Source: Bettongia penicillata ogilbyi
Lineage: Eukaryota > Chordata > Mammalia > Diprotodontia > Potoroidae
Direction of reading: 5' to 3'
DNA: 64,000 nucleotides
Assembly (NCBI GenBank): GCA_023548195.1
Contig: JAJHZJ010000061.1
Span: forward strand, 3,430,297 to 3,494,296
The position numbers were made by a program, and so were the translations under genes. This document shows, in pieces, positions 57,477 to 64,000 of this stretch (position 1 is the stretch's first letter; each line of letters begins with the position of its first letter). A model generated the notes under the pieces. The model was not told the origin of the DNA and did no database searches. It saw only the letters and a program-made list of their open reading frames with translations.

Positions 57477-57491
57477 CCTATTACTTTTCTT
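57477..57491. repeat. Target-site duplication of HAL1, right
   Basis: CCTATTACTTTTCTT, partner of 54555-54569. Confidence 0.75.
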
Positions 57492-57868
57492 AATGCCTGG
57501 GGCCTTCTCAACTTGGAACAACCTGTCACTCCTGCTGCCTGTTTGCTCTGGAATATCCCTTTTCAAAGCCTACTGCCCTTTTCCCATTGGTGATTTCCTT
57601 CTGGAGAATTCATTTTGTGGAAGGGCCTATGCTATCCTGCTTTCATAGCCTGGCACTGTTTCTGTTTTGCTGTACTTCACAACTATGCTCTCATACCAAG
57701 TATCTCCATCTCATCCCACCCACTGCACACTTTTTATCTCCTTTTTGTGTGTTGTCTTCTCCAATTAGAATGTAAGCTCCTTGAGCATAAGGGTTTTCTT
57801 TTTTGTTTGTATTTTATCTTCGGCAGTTAGTAAAATGACTGGTACATGGAAATGCTTAGTAAGTCCTT
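57492..57868 (+). mobile_element. L2 LINE 3' end, right of HAL1
   Basis: 'taatgcctggggccttctca', 'ccaattagaatgtaagctcc', 'ttgagcataagggttttctt' and 'aatgcttagtaagt' are the L2 3' end. HAL1 is thus inserted in an L2. Confidence 0.7.
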
Positions 57869-57952
57869 CTTCCCTTCCTCCCTTCCTCTCCTTCCTTCCT
57901 TCCTTCCTTCCTTCCTTCCTTCCTTCCTTCCTTCCTTCCTTCCTTCCTTCCT
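57869..57952. repeat. (CCTT)n microsatellite
   Basis: About 17 perfect CCTT units plus a degenerate left edge. It grew at the L2 3' end, where a short target repeat normally sits. Confidence 0.95.
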
Positions 57953-58854
57953 GTATGGAGAGACATGGCTGCCATAGGCAACACCAGTTTAGTGTAAAAA
58001 CTCTTTATTAAAATTTCATAGAAAAGAATGCTAGATGTTTATGAGTAGAATTCCTCATAAAAACAGAAGCAGTGAAAGGAAGACTAATTTTAGAGAAATT
58101 AAATTTATCCTAAGGTTGAAACTGAAAAAAAAAATAGATGAATGATGAAAAAATTTCAATTATTTTAACCAAGTAACAATTAATTTTTACAATTTCAGGG
58201 AGCATTTGGCAGTGGATTACCTTTCTTTGTATCTCCAGCAATTAACACACTGCCTGGTACATAGTAATACTTTATAAATGCATTGATTTATTGGTTTATC
58301 TTTGGGAAACATCATAAGTTCTTTTAATGATTTCAAAAAACTTCTCTGAAAATAAAAGCTCATTGTAAAAGATATCAAATTCTTCTAGTGGTAGTATTGT
58401 TGTTGTGTGACTTTGAGCCATAGAATACTAAGGTCTCCAAAGAATTGAAATTGAAAACTCATCCAGAGAAAAAAATAGATGAATAGGGATCATCATCAGT
58501 TTTTAAAACATTATAAACAAGGTACTAAAAGAAAAAGCAGTGGACAGTATAACAACAAAGGAATATATGAGTGAAAAAATATGGATTGATTATATGGCAA
58601 GAGTACAAGATAGCAATTAGTCAACTTGTGTGTTCTATTGGTATCCTCATGGTGTCAAGAGAAAAAGACAGAAACTCCCAGAATATTGAGTTTAGCCCCT
58701 CCATGGTGAACTTAGAGGAGTAGATGAACAAGAGTTAAATAGGATGGGAAGTCTGGGATGGGTTGATATCTGCGTCAGTGGTAGGCACAGACACATCTAA
58801 AAAATCACAGACCTGTTTGAATACTTGGGGGTACCTGGTTTACTTTCTCCTCTT
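57953..58854. other. No gene seen; one L2 3' end at 58225-58320
   Basis: 'tgtatctccagcaattaaca', 'tgcctggtacatagtaatac' and 'tttataaatgcattgattta' mark a sense L2 3' end. The rest is AT-rich and unassigned. Confidence 0.5.
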
Positions 58855-58985
58855 CCCACCCTTATAGTGAAATGAATTCTTATTGGGGTCAGGAGTTATT
58901 TCATTTTTATCTTCGAATCTTTAGCACTTAACTGAAAGCCTTGTACATAACAGGCACCCAACACATGTTTTTGTTGAATTCACTT
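58855..58985 (+). repeat. L2 LINE 3' terminus
   Basis: 'atctttagcacttaactgaa' and 'ataacaggcacccaacacat' followed by 'gttgaattca'. Confidence 0.6.
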
Positions 58986-59400
58986 GAAGGGAGTTTGATT
59001 AACCATAAATGGCAAATAATATAAGCTGCTTCTCTGAAATAGGAATTCAAGATATAATAGAAAGCTTGCTCAGACTCATGAAATCCTCTAGCCACTATTT
59101 GATTCTGGTGATTCATGTGAGAACAAATGATACTGTTCAATTATCAAGAAGAAATATGTAATTAATACATCTCTAGTGATTTTGAAGTCCTGGGCAAGAA
59201 ACTGAAGGATCTGGGAGCACAAATGATTCTGATTATGTCAAAACCAGGGTTTATTTTTTCTAAATTTCATGAGCTGAGGTAAAGTTTGAAAAATATTCAA
59301 AGAACAATAATCACTTTACAAGTTATATTCAAAGCAAAAAGAGAAGGAACGAATTCTCAAATTGGTGGCAGATTTTGTAACGTTAACAGATGACAAAGAG
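58986..59400 (+). mobile_element. CR1/L3-like LINE remnant: ORF1 esterase region
   Basis: 59090-59235 reads in pieces 'LILVIHVRTNDTVQLSRRN' and 'DFEVLGKKLKDLGAQMILI'. HVGTND followed by a 'LG.KLK.LGAQVI' block is the SGNH-esterase signature known from ORF1 of CR1-like LINEs; here G has become R in HVRTND. This is recognition by motif, not by alignment. Confidence 0.6.
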
Positions 59401-59409
59401 AAAGTAACA

Positions 59410-59495
59410 TTTGCTGTTGTTCAGTCATTGCGGTCATGTCCAGCTCTTCATGACCCCATTTGGGATTTTCTTGGCAAGGGTACTTTACTCAGTTC
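59410..59495 (-). repeat. MAR1-like SINE, 3' fragment
   Basis: 'ttgttcagtcattgcggtca', 'catgaccccatttgggattt' and 'tcttggcaagggtact'. Confidence 0.8.
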
Positions 59496-59599
59496 CATTT
59501 CTGCTTCAATCTTCTCTACCAAGGGAAAAAATTATCTTTAAACTGAAAAGGTAAAACATAGTTAAGAGAATCCAATATAGGTAAGGAGATCTTTGTTTT

Positions 59600-59832
59600 T
59601 CAGCTGTTTTAACCTGTGCCTTACTCTTTATGAACTCATTTGGGATTTTCTTGTGAAAGATTCTGGAGTAGTTTGCCATTTCCTTCTCTAGCTCATTTTA
59701 CAGATGAGAAAACCAAGGCAAATAGGGTTAGTGCATTACCAAGGGTCACATAGAACATTTCTGAGACAAGATTTGAACTCAAGCAGATGAATCTTCCTGA
59801 TTCCAGGTCCAGTACAGTTACCCCAAGATTTT
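59600..59832 (-). repeat. MAR1-like SINE
   Basis: 'actcatttgggattttcttg', 'tctggagtagtttgccattt', 'cattaccaagggtcacatag' and 'caggtccagtacagttaccc' in antisense order. Confidence 0.85.
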
Positions 59833-59839
59833 GAGAGAA

Positions 59840-60060
59840 CATATGACTCCTTTAAGTGAGTTTGATATATTATACCTTGGGTGTACTTTAACATATTACA
59901 AAACCATTGGTAGCAATCTGATCAATTACGAAGAATAAAAGAGATGCCTAATGACTGAAAATAGGAAATACTACCCAATTTTCAAAAAAGATAATAGATA
60001 AATTCTGGAACTATAGACTTGTAAGTAGAATGTCATTTCCTACTCAATCAGATTGAATGT
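59840..60060 (+). mobile_element. CR1/L3-like LINE remnant, continuation
   Basis: 'caattttcaaaaaagataat' followed by 'ctatagacttgtaagtagaa' resembles the 'PIFKKG...NYRPVSL' start of a CR1-type RT ('actacaggccagtcagc'). The two MAR1-like SINEs split it from the esterase part. Confidence 0.55.
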
Positions 60061-60064
60061 CATG

Positions 60065-60340
60065 CCACATTGACTTATTTTCCTTCTTCATAGTCAACCC
60101 AAGCACCTAGCTCTATTTCATATAAACTGTTGTTAATCCTTGTATTTTCATTTCATCAGGGACAGAGACATATTTACTACATACATTTTAAATTTACTGA
60201 TCTGTGTACTTGATAGTCCTCTAGATACAATGTGAGCTTCTTGGAAGCAGGGACTATTTCATTTTTGACTTCGTATTCTATCAGCTAACACAATTCCTGA
60301 CTTATAATAGACTGTTAATAAATGTTTGGTGAGTGAAAAA
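60065..60340 (+). repeat. L2 LINE 3' end
   Basis: 'atgtgagcttcttggaagca', 'ctatcagctaacacaattcc' and 'agactgttaataaatgtttg'. Confidence 0.65.
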
Positions 60341-60481
60341 ATGATAATTAATAAACTGGGTCACAAAATTGGGATTTTAAAAAATCTTGACAGATTGGAA
60401 TGAAAAGCCAAAATGAAAATAAATTAAATATAGCAAGAGTAAAAGTAATGTCATAGGATTAGAAAATTAAGAGGTTGGACA

Positions 60482-60615
60482 GACTATGAAGATGATCCAG
60501 TACATCACTGTCATTTTATATATGTGAATACTGAGTCCTGGAGATACTAAACACTTGTTAAGGTACATGGGTATTAAGTTGTAGAGGGGAAAGCTGAAGC
60601 CAGTCTTCAGACTTC
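60482..60615 (-). repeat. Degraded MIR-type SINE
   Basis: 'actgtcattttatatatgtg' and 'ttaaggtacatgggtattaa' with an 'aagctgaagccagtcttcag' head. Confidence 0.45.
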
Positions 60616-60620
60616 TAAAG

Positions 60621-60798
60621 CAGTGGTTTTTTAACCTTTTTTGCATCTCATGAATGCCTTTGCAGTCTGGTGAAGCCTATGGACCCCTTCTCAGAATCAT
60701 TTTTTTAAAGTAAAATACATCAGATTACAAAGAAAACTACTGATATTGAAATATATTTTTTTAAAAACAAGTTCATGGACCCCACATTAGAAAGCCTC
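60621..60798 (+). mobile_element. hAT-type MITE, copy 3 (best preserved)
   Basis: Left end CAGTGGTTTTTTAACC, right end decayed. 'gcagtctggtgaagcctatg', 'gaccccttctcagaatcatt' and 'aagttcatggaccccacatt' define the family. 8-bp flanks TTCTAAAG (60613-60620) and CTCTAAAA (about 60799-60806) match at 6 of 8, as expected for hAT target duplications. Confidence 0.7.
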
Positions 60799-60806
60799 CT
60801 CTAAAA

Positions 60807-61186
60807 CAAATTATTTCCCTCTATAACATAAACTCAGAAAAACGAATTTTATGAGGCATGTTAGGGAAGATGTGATAAAGAAATTACCCTACTTAGTCCA
60901 CTCCGTCTAATGAACTCCAAAGCCTCATGCTTAATCTTTATGTTTCATTCACCAGTCCACCTAGGCCAATTTGACATTTGCATGGGAACAACACTGTCAT
61001 TGTCCTTAGATCTTTCCCGCTCTCACCTTTCACCTCTTCTTCAGGGCACAGTAATTAAAACAATAACACCATTGCTTCTGGAAAGGGCATGTCAAACATC
61101 CAATACATCAACTCATCCTCCTTGAGTTCTCAGATCAAAGCTTCCTTCCATGGACACCACTCTTACATGTTTGAGTTCAGCAAAGT
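60807..61186. other. No gene seen
   Basis: Possibly L2-related text at 60905-61020, weak. The 71-codon frame 60910-61125 has no motif. Confidence 0.4.
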
Positions 61187-61212
61187 GCAATGTAACAGTA
61201 CGGAACTGGAAG
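61187..61212 (+). repeat. THER/MIR-type SINE, left half (split by L1)
   Basis: 'ggaactggaagtcaggagaac' is the tRNA-like head region. The rest resumes at 61788. Confidence 0.65.
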
Positions 61213-61787
61213 TCAGGAGAACTAATTTTCTTTTGTTTTTTGGAAAACAATTTGGAACTTTATTATTTTAAAATATATATATATTTCCCCCAGTTACATG
61301 TTAAAACATTTTGAACATAAATTTTTAAAACTTTGATTTCCACATTCTCTCTTTTCCTTCCTCACCACTGCATTAATCGAGAAGGCAAGCAATTCAAAAT
61401 AGACTATACATGGGTAGTCATGCAAAACATTTCCATGATGGTCATGTTCTGATAGACAACATGGACAAAAAAATCCTGGAGAAAAATAAAGTTAAAAAAA
61501 GCATGCTTCAATCTGTATTTAGACACCATCAGTTCTTTCTTTGAGGACGGATAGCATTTTCATCATAAGTCATTCAAGCTGTCTTGGATCATTGTGTTGC
61601 TGAGAATAGCTAAGTTATTCACAGCTGTTACTTCGCACACAGTATATTTCACTTTGCATCAGCTCATGAAAGTCTCTCCAGTCTTTTCTGAGAGCAACAC
61701 AATAGTATTCCATCATAATTATATACCACAACTTGTTCAGTCATATCCCTATTGATGGGTATCTCTCAATTTCCAATTAGAAGATCT
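61213..61787 (-). mobile_element. L1 LINE 3' end, antisense, inserted in a SINE
   Basis: It starts with a T-rich tail at 61213-61235, then the L1 3' UTR in antisense ('gagaaggcaagcaattcaaa', 'gcatcagctcatgaaagtct', 'gtattccatcataattatat') and ends at the 'ttgatgggtatctctcaatt' ORF2 end. Sequences 'actaattttc' before and 'atctagttttc' after (about 61776-61796) look like its target duplication. Confidence 0.85.
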
Positions 61788-61935
61788 AGTTTTCAAACCA
61801 GGTACTGATATGTTCTACTTGTGTGACTTTGAAAAAATAACTTCTCTAAGTCTCAGTTTGTTTATTGGTAGTATTTGGAGATTGACCTGAATGACCTCTA
61901 TTATATCTTCCAAATCTGAATCCATGATCTTCTTT
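61788..61935 (+). repeat. THER/MIR-type SINE, right half
   Basis: 'gttttcaaaccaggtactga', 'ttgtgtgactttgaaaaaat'-type text, 'agtctcagtttgtttattgg' and 'gacctgaatgacctctatta' continue the SINE head at 61187-61212. The 3' end resembles the L2-like tail of THER1. Confidence 0.7.
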
Positions 61936-62060
61936 TATGAGAAGGTAAATTCCTTTAAGGGCAGGAATTCTCTCTTTTTCTATTTATATTTGTATCTTCA
62001 GGTCTTAATAGAATGCTTGACACATAGTTTAAATTATTTTCCCTCATTCATTCATTAAAT
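61936..62060 (+). repeat. L2 LINE 3' terminus
   Basis: 'ggtaaattcctttaagggca', 'gtatcttcaggtcttaatag' and 'aatgcttgacacatagttta', ending in 'cattcattcattaaat'. Confidence 0.65.
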
Positions 62061-63384
62061 AATAGCAATAAAATGTGACTACAGACAAGATAACATTATT
62101 TTAAAACCTACTAGCACATTTGACAGGAGAGGATATCATAAGTGTACACATTCATGAAATTGTATTTTTCAGTTAAAAGAAGGTAAACATATTGAATATT
62201 CATTTATAAAGGATACTTTAAATCAAACTAAATATATTAAAACCCAACTGAATTGATAAGAAAATCAATACCTGAGCCTTACTTTAAAAATATGCAGATC
62301 TGTAAAAGGTTCCTTTTAATCAAACCCTTATCTTTCCCTTTACCCTCATACAGAACAATCTTTTTGGCAATTTCTTCTTGGCCAAAAAAAAAAAAGGCTC
62401 TCCAACTGGACCCTGCTCTTTGACATTCAGGGCAAGAGGTGGTAACTAAATGTGCATCCTTTTAAAATATAAAATTGTGTCTTTTTGTCTTCCTTGCTAG
62501 TACCAACTAGCACCAGATAATAACAGACTGAACCATTGAAAGCAAAGTGGTCAAAGAAGTAAAAGGGAGAAGAATGGTTAGGTGATTTTTCCCTGAACAG
62601 GCATACAGCTGGTTCCAGTATCTAGGTTAAGAGCAGAGGGTCCCCTGGATTAGAAGGAGGCAAGCACACAGTCCATCTGAACCTTGACAGCAACTGGGTG
62701 CCATCAAGCATAAGAACTGTTAGAGTAGACAAAGCAGCACCATCAAGACAGTCTGGAAGAGGGTTCAGAGAAAAGCATTAGATTTAGGGGTGAACAAATC
62801 AATAGATATACTTCCTTCTTTCTCCCACACTGGAGCTTCTCAGAAGTGGTGGAGGACAAGTGAGTATGGAGAAGAAGGAGGACTAAATGACTAGAGCAAC
62901 TGGAATGAAGCAGCCCCCAACCCTAGGTAGTTCTTGCTCCTGGACAGCCCCACCATGGCTAGAACATTCTTAGCCCATTATGGAGACCCTAGATATGTCT
63001 GGCATACCTTGTACACATATTTTGAGGGACACCAAGGTTTTGTTACTATCTTGGGCAAACCTAAGGAGAAATAAAACCTGAGTGATGCCACGTAGAAAGA
63101 TTTAACCTTTTGGTGAAGCCAGTATAGGATTGTGGCTATTTTCTGGGCATAACCAATTCTGGGGTCATACTCTGTGTCCTAAGGTTGATTTGACTAGTAA
63201 ATGACAATGAAAAACTGAGCCTGCCTTGGATTCAAATTTCCTATTTTGAAAATAAGATACATATTAAAATTCTAATGTCTTTGGACATCTTGAGTCAAAA
63301 GGTGCTGTAACGTTTTATTAGTACATAAGACACATTCACTGCAGTCCAGTTACCTGAACAGTGATATGAATAAGAGCTATACTT
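62061..63384. other. No gene seen; longest right-hand stretch without a recognised repeat
   Basis: 1.3 kb in which I find no named repeat, with higher GC at 62560-63230. No frame exceeds chance. There is a near-perfect A(12) run at 62383-62394. It is a candidate for an unknown LTR or for conserved non-coding DNA; I cannot decide. Confidence 0.4.
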
Positions 63385-64000
63385 TCTTTCTTAAAAAGAT
63401 TAATTTTTTACATTTCAATTTCCAAACTGTCTCCTCCCTCTTTCTCCAACCCCACATTAAAGAAAGCATGTATGTACATATGTAAACCCATACTATATAT
63501 TCTTCTATTTATCAGTTCTTTCTCTGGAGGTGGATAGCATCTTTTTTCATGTCTTTTGTAGTTGATTTGAATATTCATAATACTCAGAATACTTGGTGGT
63601 TCACAATTATTCTTTGAATAATACTGCTGTTTCTATGTACAGTGTTCTCCTTGTTCTACTCACTTCATTTTGCATCAGTTCAGGTAAGTCTTTCCAGGTG
63701 TTTCTGAGGGCATCCTGCTCATCAGTTCGTATAGCTCAATAGTCATTTCATCATAATCATATATCACAACTTGTTTTTGGCCCTTCCCCAATTAATGGGC
63801 ATCTCCTCAATTTCCAGTTCTTTGCCACCACAAAGAAATGGCATTACAATATATAGGTCTTTTTCCTCTGATAACTTTGGAAAACAGACCTGATATTGGT
63901 ACTGTTGAGTCAAAGGTATACCTTCTTGAAAACACACAGATCTATGATTTTGTTGGTGTGGATATTCTTTGAACTGATTCAAACTTCTACCCTTCACTGA
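63385..64000 (-). mobile_element. L1 LINE 3' end, antisense, running off the window
   Basis: The left edge is a T-rich 3' tail (63385-63415), then the L1 3' UTR in antisense ('tttatcagttctttctctgg', 'agtgttctccttgttctact', 'gcatcagttcaggtaagtct') and the ORF2 end ('ccccaattaatgggcatctc', then 'ttgccaccacaaagaaatgg'). It continues beyond 64000. The same 3' UTR text appears at 3205-3400. Confidence 0.85.

Overview
The window reads as intergenic or deep-intronic nuclear DNA from a marsupial (metatherian). It is AT-rich and CpG-poor. It is packed with L2/MIR-type ancient repeats, tRNA-derived MAR1-like SINEs, L1 elements whose 5' and 3' ends match what I know of metatherian L1, an ORF1-only 'half-L1' (HAL1), an RTE-clade LINE remnant, solo LTRs, hAT-type MITEs and long microsatellites. 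The species cannot be fixed from sequence alone. No bacterial, plasmid or phage feature is present, and I find no CRISPR array, tRNA or rRNA gene.

Layout. 1-6 kb: degraded repeats, an antisense L1 3' end, then one full-length processed keratin 8 pseudogene (3785-5549), the only recognisable host-gene sequence. 6-13 kb: MAR1-like and MIR SINEs, CT- and TG-rich simple repeats, and non-repetitive DNA. 14-24 kb: antisense L2 ORF2 blocks, MIRs, an LTR-like insertion (20308-20867), and a 1.75-kb segment bracketed by two 143-bp copies of the same sequence (17475-17618 and 19365-19507) with an A-tail at the second junction. 24-30 kb: mostly non-repetitive DNA with scattered MIRs. 30.4-37.0 kb: a nearly complete but dead L1 in sense orientation, with 5' UTR repeats, ORF1, and ORF2 fragments that keep the FADD motif. 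Two further L1 3' ends are nested inside it, and one of them carries a copy of the DNA flanking the host L1. 37-45 kb: hAT MITEs, an RTE LINE remnant, and a head-to-head MIR pair. 45-48.6 kb: a clean 492-bp solo LTR with a 6-bp target duplication, and a second LTR-like copy of the 20.3-kb family. 50.5-57.9 kb: an L2 ORF2 block, then a complete HAL1 (54564-57476) with target duplications, sitting inside another L2. 58-64 kb: CR1/L3-like LINE remnants, a SINE split by an L1, about 1.3 kb of repeat-free sequence, and a final antisense L1 3' end.

No intact gene works here: every long reading frame is a broken retrogene, a transposon remnant, low-complexity sequence or chance. The interest lies in insertion history: nested retrotransposons, unusually long flanking duplications, a possible 3' transduction, and LTR and SINE families that I cannot name. 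A weak candidate exon (53795-54066) follows a good splice-acceptor-like tract. All family names come from recognition by eye, not from a database search; edges of old repeats are approximate to about 20-50 bases.
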